29,527 nt of DNA from contig CAJUOF010000205.1 in assembly GCA_910587905.1 (NCBI GenBank), forward strand, positions 1 to 29,527. The letters run 5' to 3'. A model generated the notes under the pieces. The model saw nothing but the letters and a program-made list of their open reading frames with translations. It was not told the origin of the DNA and did not search any database. Position numbers and translations under genes: made by a program. The stretch's first letter is position 1. Every line of letters starts with the position of its first letter. Source of the DNA: an uncultured Lachnospiraceae bacterium (lineage in GTDB: Bacteria; Bacillota_A; Clostridia; Lachnospirales; Lachnospiraceae). Positions 1 through 8,104 of this stretch are shown here, piece by piece.

Positions 1-665
1 AGGTGGTTCTTTTGGACTCGGATTTCTCCTGCATGCCCCAGGTGGTTTTGGAGGGGCGGCGGGTGGTCAACAACATCGAGCGGTCGGCCAGCCTTTTCCT
101 GGTGAAGAACATCTTCTCGCTGCTCCTGTCACTGTTTTCCGTAGCCTTTATGATCACCTATCCGCTGGAGCCGGCGCAGATCTCCTTGATCAGTATGTTT
201 GCCATCGGCGTGCCGGCCTTTTTCCTGGCCTTGCAGCCCAATAAGGAGCGGATCCAGGGGCATTTCATGTCCAATGTCATCCGGAAGGCGCTTCCGGGCG
301 GGCTGACCGACGTGATTGCCGTGGGCGCCCTGGTGATTTTTGCGGGGACATTTGACGTGGACGCGGGGGACGTGGCCACGTCGGCCACCATGCTGCTGGC
401 CATTGTCGGCTTCATGATCCTCTTTAAGATCTGCCAGCCCATGAACAAATTTCGTATGGCGATTTGGGCCGGCTGCGTGGCAGGCCTGATCCTTGCAGGG
501 CTGTTCCTGCCGGAGCTTTTCGCTATCCAGGCGATCTCCAAGGAGTGCGCCATGCTCTTTGTGCTCTTCGCCATCGCCACAGAGCCTTTGCTGCGCTACC
601 TGACGGCGGGACTCTCCAAATTGCAGGAGATTGTTCAGAGAGTTCGCCGCCGGTTTGGGAGATGA
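1..665 (+). CDS. P-type cation-transporting ATPase, C-terminal fragment (5' end outside window)
   Basis: The frame is open from the first bases, so this is the tail of a longer gene. It holds the end of the HAD/P domain hinge (VVLEGRRVVNNIERSASLF) followed by about six hydrophobic segments, including ISLISMFAIGVPAFFLALQPN and the ALPGGL motif. This pattern matches the C-terminal membrane domain of HAD-IC P-type ATPases of the CtpE/YoaB-like cation group. The phosphorylation (DKTGT) and nucleotide-binding domains lie upstream of the window. The protein ends with a basic tail (RVRRRFGR). The transported ion cannot be read from this part. Family assignment is good; substrate is unknown. Confidence 0.85.
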   Translation, partial: VVLLDSDFSCMPQVVLEGRRVVNNIERSASLFLVKNIFSLLLSLFSVAFMITYPLEPAQISLISMFAIGVPAFFLALQPNKERIQGHFMSNVIRKALPGGLTDVIAVGALVIFAGTFDVDAGDVATSATMLLAIVGFMILFKICQPMNKFRMAIWAGCVAGLILAGLFLPELFAIQAISKECAMLFVLFAIATEPLLRYLTAGLSKLQEIVQRVRRRFGR

Positions 666-890
666 TTCTGTGTGGGAGAAAATACGGAGACACCGCTGTT
701 CACCTGGGGAGAGGGACAGGATCTTCGGGCTGCCGGGAATGCGCTTTCAGAGGCGGTGCAATGGTATGCCGATTCTCATCAAACGCTTCTGGGAAAATGT
801 GGGGTTTCAATTTAAAAATGGAATCATGTTTCCATGCCTTCATTCATAGGATAGAAGTAGCCAATTTTCAGGAGATTTTATCAGTCATTT
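666..890. other. Gene-free interval between the ATPase and the CotS-like gene
   Basis: This interval of about 225 bases holds no convincing gene. A short open frame across 631-849 has no ribosome binding site and no recognisable product, so I do not call it. The right half becomes AT-rich and carries the possible SigE-type promoter listed separately. No terminator hairpin with a T tract was seen after the ATPase. Confidence 0.5.
824..852 (+). promoter_or_regulatory. Possible SigE-type (mother-cell) promoter for the CotS-like gene
   Basis: TCATGTT at 824-830 fits the SigE -35 consensus KMATATT at 6 of 7 positions. After exactly 14 bases, CATAGGAT at 845-852 fits the -10 consensus CATACAHT at 6 of 8. 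The predicted start is near 860, about 30 bases before the ribosome binding site. A mother-cell promoter suits a coat-type protein. This is a motif match by eye only. Confidence 0.35.
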
Positions 891-896
891 GGAGGG
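891..896 (+). promoter_or_regulatory. Ribosome binding site that decides the CotS-like start
   Basis: GGAGGG at 891-896 abuts a GTG at 897, leaving no spacer, but lies 6 bases before the in-frame GTG at 903. The spacing favours 903 as the true start. Confidence 0.6.
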
Positions 897-902
897 GTGG
901 AC

Positions 903-2036
903 GTGAGTGAACGAGGGTGCGGCGTGTTGGAGCAGTACGAGCTGGAGGTGTTTAAAACCTGGCGTACCAGGGGTGCCTTTTTGTGTGAGACCAGTCAGGG
1001 CCTTAAATTATTGAAGGAATGGACCGGGTCGGACAGAAGAATCCAGCTTGAATATGGAGTGCTGTCCTCGCTGGCGGAGATCGGCCTCCAGGTGGACTGC
1101 TGTATACAGAACAGGGAGGGAGGTCTGATCTGTGTGGATGAGGATCAGACCAGATATGTACTTCGGAACTGGTATGAGGGGAGAGAGTGCAGTACCAGGG
1201 AGACGACGGAGATCTTGGCGGCAGCAAAGCTTCTGGCAAGACTTCATCAGGCCTTGAGGCGTTTGGATACGGAACATATTTTGGAACAAAAAGAGGAAGA
1301 GTTTCTGCAAAGACAGAGGGAATGGGAACAAAAAAGCGCGCTGGAAGCAGCGCAGATCGCGGAAGTGACCGAGATAGAGAAGGGTGAGCCTGACCGAAAA
1401 AAGGAACTGGAAACGGCGGGGACGGAGACTGAAGACGTGTTCTGCCAGGAACGGGTGGAAACTCTCGCGGAAATGCTGGTGCGTCACAACCGAGAGCTCA
1501 AGAGAACCCGTTCCTTTGTAAAGTCTAGAAGAAAAAAAACAGATTTTGAGCTGGTAGTCATCGGCGGCTTTGAAAAATTTTATCGCCAGGCCGAGGAGGC
1601 CGCAGCTCTGGCGGCAGCCTTTCCTGTTCTGCCGGAGAGCTGGTGGTGCCATGGGGAATACAGTCATCACCATGTCCTTCTCGGAGATGGGGTCTGTGCA
1701 GTTACCGATTTTTCCAGGCTTCGCCGAGGCATACAGGTGTCTGATCTTTATTACTTCACGCGGAAGATTTTGGAAAAACATCGATGGAATCCGAAGCTCG
1801 GGTGCAGACTTTTGGATATCTATACGGCGGTACAGCCACTTACCGGAGAAGAATGGAGATACCTCTATATTTTGTTTTTGTATCCAGAAAAATACTGGAA
1901 ACAGATGAACTATTACGTCAATTCCAATAAGGCATGGATTCCGGCCCGCAATGTCGACAAACTCCGCGTACTGGAAAACCAGTTTGAGGCGCGGGCCGTA
2001 TTTCTGGAAGAGCTGAGGGAGCGGGCAGGAGCTTAA
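903..2036 (+). CDS. CotS-like spore coat / aminoglycoside phosphotransferase-fold protein
   Basis: A protein of about 377 residues with the layout of the CotS family (kinase fold related to aminoglycoside and choline phosphotransferases, spore coat associated). The N lobe runs from LEQYELEVFKTW through YVLRNWYEGREC and is followed by a helix (AAAKLLARLHQAL). A Glu/Lys-rich, probably coiled insertion follows at roughly residues 120-195. The catalytic loop reads CHGEYSHHHVLL, where HGDxxxxN is expected, so both the catalytic Asp and the following Asn are replaced. The metal-binding Asp is kept in TDFSRLRRG. GTG at 903 is chosen because GGAGGG ends 6 bases upstream. The gene ends tail to tail with yhaN, sharing TTAA as both stops. 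Probably a structural or pseudokinase coat protein; CotS/YsxE/YutH subtype not resolved. Confidence 0.72.
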   Translation: MSERGCGVLEQYELEVFKTWRTRGAFLCETSQGLKLLKEWTGSDRRIQLEYGVLSSLAEIGLQVDCCIQNREGGLICVDEDQTRYVLRNWYEGRECSTRETTEILAAAKLLARLHQALRRLDTEHILEQKEEEFLQRQREWEQKSALEAAQIAEVTEIEKGEPDRKKELETAGTETEDVFCQERVETLAEMLVRHNRELKRTRSFVKSRRKKTDFELVVIGGFEKFYRQAEEAAALAAAFPVLPESWWCHGEYSHHHVLLGDGVCAVTDFSRLRRGIQVSDLYYFTRKILEKHRWNPKLGCRLLDIYTAVQPLTGEEWRYLYILFLYPEKYWKQMNYYVNSNKAWIPARNVDKLRVLENQFEARAVFLEELRERAGA

Positions 2037-3913
2037 TTCAACACCAAAAGCTGGTAAGGGACCTTCATCCTTGACAGGAAAGCCGCCTCTCTTTTATGGC
2101 TGGTGAAAAGAAAAATCTGTCCGGGATAGGACTCTGCCAGCCATTTCAGGGTGTTGGAGAGTCGGGAATCATCGTAGTAGGCGAAGGTATCATCCAGGAG
2201 AAGAGGCAGGGAGCTTTCCGGAAATAGGATTTCCACGGCGGCGATGCGAAGGGCAAGATAAACCTGTTCGATGGTTCCGCGGCTTAAGGAATCCAGGGGA
2301 ATGGAACGCCCGCCGTTTCTCACAGTGACAGCCAGGTTTTCGTCAATGTGAAACTGATCATAAACGCCGTTTGTGATGGCGGTCATAATTTCGGAGACTC
2401 GGCTGTTTAACAGAGGACTGAAGGTTTCATGAATCTTGGAGGCCAAAGAAGAGATCGTCTCTTCGGCCAGGGAGATTGCCTTGATTTTTTCTTCCAGGCT
2501 CTCATTGTTTTCCATGTGCTTCGCCAGGGACTGCTTTTCCTCTTCCAGACCGGCGAGGATTTTTAGCGCCTGCTCGAATTCCCATGCCTCCTTCTGGCAG
2601 CGACTCATCTCGTCCCTGGCGGCCTGGAGCTGTTCTTGCAGAGCGGCGACGTTCAGCAAGGATTCCTCCAGAAGAACCTGATTTTTTTTGCGCGCGTCCA
2701 GGAGACCCTGGTATTCCATGAATTTCTTTTTCATAGCAGTCCGGGAAGTTTCCGAGATTTCGGGGCTTCCCAGATGGATCTCATACTCATTCCGGATAAA
2801 CTGTTCTGTTTCTGTGGCTATGGCCGCAGAAGCGGAATCCTCTTTCCTGGAACGGACAAACAGGAGGATGGTGATAAGCAGGGCGATTCCGGCTCCGCCA
2901 AAAAACAAGACAAGAAACGGCAGTCTCGGCAGAGGAAACGGCGTATCGGTAAAGGGAAGGTCTTCATAGAAAAGACTTCCAACGGCCAAAATCAGAAAGG
3001 CGATGGTGGCAAAGATACCGGAAAGGACGTCCCGGAGCCTTGGCCCATGTTTTTTTCCGTCCACATCCTCGCCCAGGGCCATCCGGTGGGCTTCATAGGC
3101 ATCGTGAAGCCGCTCCTTGTAGAGATCGACGTCATCAATGGAGGACAGGCTGTGTTCTTCAAGGGCCTGCCGATTCGCTTCGATATTTTTCTCCAGAAAC
3201 CGCCGTTTGCCATTTTCGGCTTCCATCTGTTTTTCCAGATCTTTGACCTGTTCCTTCCGGCTCTCCGGTTTACCGCCCATTTCCTTTAAGGTTTCTTCTG
3301 CATCATTGATTTTTGCAAGAACCGCATGGTAGCCGGCGGAGGCTTCCGGGTTCAACTGCTGCTTTAAGGCTTTTTTTTGTTCCTTCAAAGAAGTGAGGGC
3401 CCTCGTGACATCCAGGGTGGAGGTGCCGGAAAGGGCAATGCTGGAAAGACGGTTTTTCAAATGTTGGCTGAGGGAACCGTCGGTGGCCGCCTTAAGCTGC
3501 TCGACGCTGATGGTGTTTCGATAGGTTTCCTCGGAAATTTGCCCGAGAAACAAAGCCAGTTCCTCCTGTCTGGTGGCGACAATTTGCCCGCTCTCCTCTT
3601 TTCTCACAGAAAGAGAGCGGTTCTGAGTGTCCAGGCACCGTTCGATTCGATAATCGCCGTCTTCTGTGGAGATGGTGAGGGAGCCGCCGTAGGAGGCCTG
3701 TGCATCCCAGGGATTGTAGTGGGAATAAGCGTCATGCCCTGCGGCCCGTCCCCTCCTTCGTTCCATGCCAAAGAGCATGCTTTTTAAGTAGGCGTGGAGC
3801 GTTGATTTGCCGGAGCCGTTTTCTCCGTAAATGACGTTGATGCCCTCAGAAAAGGACATATCTCGGTGGTGGTATTTTCCGAATCCGGAAATATGTATAT
3901 CCTTTAATTGCAT
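2033..3913 (-). CDS. yhaN: YhaN/SbcC-like AAA ATPase with central membrane hairpin
   Basis: A 626-residue SMC/Rad50-type ATPase. Walker A is GENGSGKST at residues 30-38, the ABC signature LSRGTIEQ is at about 543-550, and Walker B LPLLLDDTF is at about 569-577, followed by a switch His (FTSHKRE). Long Glu/Lys/Gln-rich coiled coils fill residues 165-255 and 395-480. Two hydrophobic segments (about 296-316 and 331-353) split the coiled coil. This matches the YhaN group rather than true SbcC, which is about 1000 residues and has a zinc hook (CxxC) instead; no CxxC hook is present here. It starts directly after the stop of yhaO (TAA-ATG, no gap), with its ribosome binding site AGGAGA inside the end of yhaO. 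Likely works with YhaO in DNA end processing near the membrane; substrate not proven. Confidence 0.85.
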   Translation of the reverse strand: MQLKDIHISGFGKYHHRDMSFSEGINVIYGENGSGKSTLHAYLKSMLFGMERRRGRAAGHDAYSHYNPWDAQASYGGSLTISTEDGDYRIERCLDTQNRSLSVRKEESGQIVATRQEELALFLGQISEETYRNTISVEQLKAATDGSLSQHLKNRLSSIALSGTSTLDVTRALTSLKEQKKALKQQLNPEASAGYHAVLAKINDAEETLKEMGGKPESRKEQVKDLEKQMEAENGKRRFLEKNIEANRQALEEHSLSSIDDVDLYKERLHDAYEAHRMALGEDVDGKKHGPRLRDVLSGIFATIAFLILAVGSLFYEDLPFTDTPFPLPRLPFLVLFFGGAGIALLITILLFVRSRKEDSASAAIATETEQFIRNEYEIHLGSPEISETSRTAMKKKFMEYQGLLDARKKNQVLLEESLLNVAALQEQLQAARDEMSRCQKEAWEFEQALKILAGLEEEKQSLAKHMENNESLEEKIKAISLAEETISSLASKIHETFSPLLNSRVSEIMTAITNGVYDQFHIDENLAVTVRNGGRSIPLDSLSRGTIEQVYLALRIAAVEILFPESSLPLLLDDTFAYYDDSRLSNTLKWLAESYPGQIFLFTSHKREAAFLSRMKVPYQLLVLN

Positions 3914-5011
3914 TTAAGATTCTCCTGTGTCTGTGTCAAAATTGGAAAGCAATGCGTCTAATCCATAGTAGAAGGCCTTCAGGCGGACCGGGTCGGTGAG
4001 ACTCTCTTCTTTGCCGTCCGGCAGGAAAGCGGTGATGTAATCACCGATGATGTCGTTTCTGTGACTCATTAACAGCTCATCTATATAATAGGAAGGAACC
4101 GTGTGATCCCGAAAGGAAATAATCCGTCCCGCAGTGCGAAGATATTCTTCATTGAAGACAAGATGGGGGTCCCGCTTTCCGTTCAGTGTCACCTTGTACA
4201 TGTTGGATGGACCGTACTGCTTCATGAACTTTCCGAGCGTCTGAAATAGTGTCTGGTTGGTGGTCTTTTCCGTCACTTTCACCTGGCAGGGGATGTAGCT
4301 TCGGGAGGGGAGGGGCGTGAAACAAAGCGTTAAGGATTCTCCCTCTCCGTCCCGGTTAAGCTCGCCCACCAGATAGCCGTGGGTCCCCGTTTCCGTCAGG
4401 TCGAGGGGAGAGAGGGAGCCGGGGAAGCCGTACCGCCCTGTTTCAGAGAATTCCGGCTTATGGATATGGCCGAGGGCCGTATAGGAAAAGCCAGAGGCGG
4501 CGAACCTCTTTTTGTCAAAGGGGATATGGGTTTCGTCGCCGCCGTGGGCCAAGAGGATATGGAAGTTTCCGTCCTTTGGGGCGGTGAGACCGTCGCAAAG
4601 AGGTTCCCGGATCTCCCTGGAATGGTAGCTGAAACCGTGGACTACGGTATTCAGACGGTCAAAGGAAACCGTTTCCGGCTCTGCCCCAGATAGGAGGGTC
4701 ACATTGGGCGCCCAGGAAAATTCGGTCAGGGAACACCCAGGCCGTATGCAGTCGTGATTTCCGGCGATCAGAACCACGGGAATGTCGGGAATATCCGCAA
4801 AGAGGGAATTGACTTCTTTGAGCTCCACGGGAGTGGGCTGTCTGTGGAATAAGTCGCCGGCGATCAGCAAAAGGTCCGGGTGTTCTTTGCGGCAGGCTTC
4901 TATAAATTCCCGAAACGCACTTAGGATGTCCAGGGAGCGTTCCTTGGACCAGGGAAAACCACGGTCCGGCTGGCATCCCAGGTGGATATCGGCAGTATGA
5001 ATAAATTTCAT
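3914..5011 (-). CDS. yhaO: YhaO/SbcD-like metallophosphoesterase (DNA repair exonuclease family)
   Basis: A 365-residue calcineurin-like phosphoesterase of the Mre11/SbcD/YhaO type. Metal-binding motifs are in order: HTADIHLG (5-12), IAGDLFH (50-56), GNHD (84-87), LLAHGGDE and ALGHIHKPE. A C-terminal cap domain of about 140 residues follows. It is the first gene of a two-gene minus-strand unit with yhaN, and the two are translationally coupled. In the family, the nuclease subunit pairs with the ATPase to process DNA ends. The start ATG follows a purine-rich AGGAACC-like site on the minus strand. A promoter is visible upstream. The assignment is firm at family level; the name yhaO rests on pairing with a YhaN-type ATPase that has the membrane hairpin. 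Confidence 0.88.
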   Translation of the reverse strand: MKFIHTADIHLGCQPDRGFPWSKERSLDILSAFREFIEACRKEHPDLLLIAGDLFHRQPTPVELKEVNSLFADIPDIPVVLIAGNHDCIRPGCSLTEFSWAPNVTLLSGAEPETVSFDRLNTVVHGFSYHSREIREPLCDGLTAPKDGNFHILLAHGGDETHIPFDKKRFAASGFSYTALGHIHKPEFSETGRYGFPGSLSPLDLTETGTHGYLVGELNRDGEGESLTLCFTPLPSRSYIPCQVKVTEKTTNQTLFQTLGKFMKQYGPSNMYKVTLNGKRDPHLVFNEEYLRTAGRIISFRDHTVPSYYIDELLMSHRNDIIGDYITAFLPDGKEESLTDPVRLKAFYYGLDALLSNFDTDTGES

Positions 5012-5063
5012 AGAAAGGTTCCTTTCTGAAAATACTAGAAATTGGGTATTTACCAGGCAAGTT

Positions 5064-5117
5064 TTGTGATAAACGGCCCTTTTCGAACATTATATCACAA
5101 GAGGAAAAGAGAAGCAA
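5064..5117 (-). promoter_or_regulatory. Minus-strand promoter of yhaO-yhaN with overlapping inverted repeat
   Basis: Read on the minus strand, TTGCTT (5112-5117), a 17-base spacer and a perfect TATAAT (5089-5094) form a SigA-type promoter pointing at yhaO. A perfect 8-bp inverted repeat, TTGTGATA at 5064-5071 and TATCACAA at 5093-5100, overlaps the -10 and the expected start. It could be an operator, but no regulator is implied by the window. Confidence 0.5.
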
Positions 5118-5171
5118 AACATTGGGTTTCATAAAATGCATAAAATTTATTATAAAATGGAAAAATAATTG

Positions 5172-5200
5172 TTCACTTATTCTAAAAGATGTGATATATT
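5172..5200 (+). promoter_or_regulatory. Plus-strand promoter of glgC-glgD
   Basis: TTCACT at 5172-5177, a 17-base spacer and TATATT at 5195-5200 preceded by TGA make an extended -10 promoter. The expected start is near 5207, about 32 bases before the glgC start codon, with the ribosome binding site AGAGGTGAT at 5227-5235 between them. The whole 5012-5238 interval is a divergent, AT-rich control region. Confidence 0.55.
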
Positions 5201-5238
5201 AGAGACATAACTATAATTTAACAGCAAGAGGTGATAGT

Positions 5239-6513
5239 GTGGTTAAGAAAGAGATGATTGCAATGCTGCTGGCCGGCGGGCAGGGCAGCAGGCTGGGAGT
5301 ATTGACGGCGAACGTGGCCAAGCCGGCCACGGCCTTTGGCGGCAAATATCGCATTATTGATTTTCCGCTTAGCAACTGCATTAACTCCGGTATCGATACG
5401 GTGGGCGTGCTCACCCAATATCAGCCGCTCCGTTTGAATTCCCATATCGGGATTGGAATTCCGTGGGATCTGGATCGGAACATCGGAGGCGTGACAGTGC
5501 TCCCGCCCTATGAGAAGAGCAACAACAGCGAATGGTATACGGGCACAGCCAATGCCATTTACCAGAATCTTCAGTACATGGAGTCCTATAATCCGGATTA
5601 TGTGCTGATCCTGTCGGGGGATCACATTTATAAAATGGATTACGAGGTGATGCTTGATTACCACAAGGCGAACAATGCGGACATTACCATTGCAGCCCTT
5701 CCGGTGCCCATTGAGGAGGCCAGCCGCTTCGGTGTGGTGATCACCGACGAAAACAGCCGGATCACGGAGTTTGAGGAGAAGCCGGCCCATCCCAGGAGCA
5801 ACTTGGCGTCCATGGGTATCTACATCTTCAGCTGGAAAGTTCTTAAGGAAGCCCTGATCAAGATGTCCGATGAGCCGGGCTGTGATTTCGGCAAGCACGT
5901 GATCCCCTACTGCCACAGCAAGGGCGACCGGATTTTTGCCTTTGAGTACAACGGCTATTGGAAGGACGTGGGGACCCTCGGCTCCTACTGGGAGGCCAAC
6001 ATGGAGCTGGTGGACATCATTCCCGTGTTCAATCTCTATGAGGAGTTTTGGAAGATTTACACCAAGAGTGATATCCTTCCACCCCAGTATATTTCCGGTG
6101 ATTCCATCATTGAGCGGAGCATCATCGCCGAGGGCACCGAGGTTTACGGCGAAGTCTACAATTCGGTGGTGGGTGTCGGCGTGAAGATCGGGAAAGGCGC
6201 CGTGGTCCGGGATTCCATCCTGATGTCCGGAGTTGTGATCGGCGACGGAACCATTGTGGACAAGGCGATTGTCGCGGATAATGTGACGGTCGGCTCCAAT
6301 GTCCGCTTGGGCTGCGGAAGCTATGCGGAGAGCAAGCTGAATCCCAAGGTTTACGCCTTTGACCTGGTGACGGTGGGCGAGGATTCCTCCATTCCCGACA
6401 ATGTGAGCATTGGGAGGAACACGGCTATCTCCGGCGTGACAGAGGCGGCGGATTATCCGGACGGCAGCCTGGAGAGCGGAGATTACATTATAAAGGCAGG
6501 TGGAGAAAAGTGA
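5239..6513 (+). CDS. glgC: Glucose-1-phosphate adenylyltransferase, catalytic subunit
   Basis: A 424-residue ADP-glucose pyrophosphorylase that makes ADP-glucose from glucose-1-phosphate and ATP for glycogen synthesis. The nucleotidyltransferase domain shows the intact loop MLLAGGQGSRLGVLTANVAKPA, NWYTGTA-like EWYTGTANAIYQN, catalytic SGDHIYKMDY and FEEKPAHP. The C-terminal third is a left-handed beta-helix with hexapeptide repeats (IIAEGTEVYGEVYNSVVGVGV). The GTG at 5239 gives VKKEMIAMLLAGGQ, the usual family N-terminus, and has a good ribosome binding site. It overlaps glgD by 4 bases (GTGA), so the two are translationally coupled, in line with a GlgC/GlgD hetero-oligomer. No glgA or glgB is present in the window. 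Confidence 0.95.
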   Translation: MVKKEMIAMLLAGGQGSRLGVLTANVAKPATAFGGKYRIIDFPLSNCINSGIDTVGVLTQYQPLRLNSHIGIGIPWDLDRNIGGVTVLPPYEKSNNSEWYTGTANAIYQNLQYMESYNPDYVLILSGDHIYKMDYEVMLDYHKANNADITIAALPVPIEEASRFGVVITDENSRITEFEEKPAHPRSNLASMGIYIFSWKVLKEALIKMSDEPGCDFGKHVIPYCHSKGDRIFAFEYNGYWKDVGTLGSYWEANMELVDIIPVFNLYEEFWKIYTKSDILPPQYISGDSIIERSIIAEGTEVYGEVYNSVVGVGVKIGKGAVVRDSILMSGVVIGDGTIVDKAIVADNVTVGSNVRLGCGSYAESKLNPKVYAFDLVTVGEDSSIPDNVSIGRNTAISGVTEAADYPDGSLESGDYIIKAGGEK

Positions 6514-7631
6514 GAGCGGTAGGTATTATTCTGGCAGGCGGTAACAATAAGAAAATGAGGGAATTGTCCGAGAAGCGGGCCGTGGCCGCCATGCCGGTGG
6601 CCGGCAGCTACAGGGCCATCGACTTTTCCCTGAGTAACATGACCAATTCCCATATCAAAAAGGTGGCGGTTTTCACCCAGTATAATTCCATCTCCTTAAA
6701 CGAGCATTTGAGCTCTTCTAAATGGTGGGATTTCGGAAGAAAGCAGGGAGGACTTTACGTGTTCACACCAACCCTGTCGGCCATCAACAACAACTGGTAC
6801 AGAGGCACGGCAGACGCCCTCTGGCAGAACCTCAACTATTTGAAGAACAGCCATGAGCCTTACGTGGTGATTGCCTCCGGCGACGGTGTCTACAAGCTGG
6901 ACTACAACAAGGTTCTGGAGTATCACATTGCGAAGCAGGCGGACATCACCGTGGTCTGCAAGGACATGCCGGAGGATGCGGACGTAAGCCGCTTTGGACT
7001 GGTACGGACCAGTGAGGACGGACGGATCGTGGACTTTGATGAAAAGCCCATGGTGGCCACCTCCCATACGGTATCCTGCGGGATCTACGTGATCCGCCGC
7101 CGTCAGCTCATCGAGTTGATTGAAAAGTGCGTCGAGGAGGACCGCTACGATTTTGTTCAGGATATCCTCATCCGTTACAAGAACATGAAGCGGATCTACG
7201 CCTACAAGCTGGATTCCTACTGGAGCAATATTTCCTGCGTGGACGCTTATTATAAGACCAACATGGAGTTTTTAAAGCAGGAGGTGCGCAATTACTTCTT
7301 CAACACCTATCCCGATGTGTACTCCAAGGTGGATGACAATCCGCCGGCCAAGTACAACGTGGGGGCGAGGGTGCGCAACAGCCTGATTTCCAGCGGCTGC
7401 ATCATCAACGGCGAGGTGGAGAATTCCGTGCTGTTCAAGAAGGCCTATATCGGAAACAACTGCATCATCCGAAATTCCATTATCCTGAACGATGTCTACA
7501 TCGGCGACAATACGCGGATCGAGAACTGTATCGTGGAGAGCAGAGACACCATCCGTGCCAATATGACTTATATTGGCGAGCCGGACAACATCAAGATTGT
7601 GATCGAAAAAAATGAGAGATTTGTGCTATAA
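6510..7631 (+). CDS. glgD: Glucose-1-phosphate adenylyltransferase, GlgD subunit
   Basis: A 373-residue paralogue of GlgC encoded immediately downstream with a GTGA overlap. It keeps the fold (NWYRGTADALWQN, ASGDGVYKLDY, DFDEKPM, and C-terminal beta-helix repeats such as NSVLFKKAYIGNNCIIRNS). The nucleotide-binding glycine loop is degenerate: AGGNNKKMRELSEKRA stands where GlgC has AGGQGSRLG. This is the hallmark of GlgD, which in Firmicutes is little active alone and activates GlgC as a partner. The start GTG at 6510 is preceded by AGGTGGAG within the end of glgC. It is followed after a short gap by spoVG, which may share the transcript. Confidence 0.93.
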   Translation: MRAVGIILAGGNNKKMRELSEKRAVAAMPVAGSYRAIDFSLSNMTNSHIKKVAVFTQYNSISLNEHLSSSKWWDFGRKQGGLYVFTPTLSAINNNWYRGTADALWQNLNYLKNSHEPYVVIASGDGVYKLDYNKVLEYHIAKQADITVVCKDMPEDADVSRFGLVRTSEDGRIVDFDEKPMVATSHTVSCGIYVIRRRQLIELIEKCVEEDRYDFVQDILIRYKNMKRIYAYKLDSYWSNISCVDAYYKTNMEFLKQEVRNYFFNTYPDVYSKVDDNPPAKYNVGARVRNSLISSGCIINGEVENSVLFKKAYIGNNCIIRNSIILNDVYIGDNTRIENCIVESRDTIRANMTYIGEPDNIKIVIEKNERFVL

Positions 7632-7670
7632 GCTTTGAGAACAAGGGACAAAGGAAGGGGACTGTGTAAC

Positions 7671-7946
7671 ATGCAGATTACAGACGTGAGGGTTCGGAAA
7701 GTATCAAAAGAAGGAAAAATGAAGGCCATTGTGTCCATTACCCTGGATAATGAGTTTGTCGTACACGATATCAAAGTGATTGAGGGAGAAAAGGGCATGT
7801 TCATTGCCATGCCCAGCAGAAAAGCCGCAGACGGGGAGTATCGGGATATTGCCCATCCCATCAATTCCGACACCAGAGACAAGATTCAGAACATTATTCT
7901 GGCGAAGTATGAGAGTACGCTCCTGGAGGCGGAGGAAGAAGAGTAA
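7671..7946 (+). CDS. spoVG: Septation / sporulation regulator SpoVG
   Basis: A 91-residue protein matching SpoVG over its full length: MQITDVRVRKVSKEGKMKAI, then NEFVVHDIKVIEG, GMFIAMPSRK, YRDIAHPINS and a C-terminal helix with an acidic tail. SpoVG is a small nucleic-acid-binding regulator that affects septation and sporulation in Firmicutes. The ATG at 7671 is chosen over an in-frame upstream codon at 7635 because AGGAAGGGG (7652-7660) sits just before it and the family begins with M-(Q/E)-I-T-D-V. It lies 39 bases after glgD with no visible promoter of its own and ends at a terminator. Confidence 0.95.
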   Translation: MQITDVRVRKVSKEGKMKAIVSITLDNEFVVHDIKVIEGEKGMFIAMPSRKAADGEYRDIAHPINSDTRDKIQNIILAKYESTLLEAEEEE

Positions 7947-7985
7947 AGGAAATCGATCAAAAAGGATATGCAGAGAAAGACGCGG

Positions 7986-8023
7986 GAGAGGCGGCTGCCG
8001 GAAACGGGAGCCGTCTCTTTTTT
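7986..8023 (+). terminator. Intrinsic terminator after spoVG
   Basis: Left arm 7986-7996 (GAGAGGCGGCT) pairs with right arm 8009-8017 (AGCCGTCTC) with a two-base bulge, followed by six Ts (8018-8023). It closes the glgC-glgD-spoVG unit. Confidence 0.7.
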
Positions 8024-8053
8024 CTGCACAAGTGTACATATTGCCAAAATCAG

Positions 8054-8082
8054 TTCTATTTCCTGTTTCTCCTGCATAGAAT
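8054..8082 (+). promoter_or_regulatory. Possible SigE-type promoter of the DUF6128 gene
   Basis: TTCTATT (8054-8060; 5 of 7 to KMATATT) is followed after 14 bases by CATAGAAT (8075-8082; 7 of 8 to CATACAHT). The predicted start is near 8090, which would leave the ribosome binding site AAGGAG (8090-8095) right at the 5' end, so the transcript start may differ. A weak SigA alternative is not better. Confidence 0.3.
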
Positions 8083-8104
8083 AGAGAAGAAGGAGTGGTG
8101 ATCA

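Noticed and set aside
631..849. Short open frame after the P-type ATPase
   Set aside because: It overlaps the ATPase end, has no ribosome binding site and no family resemblance.
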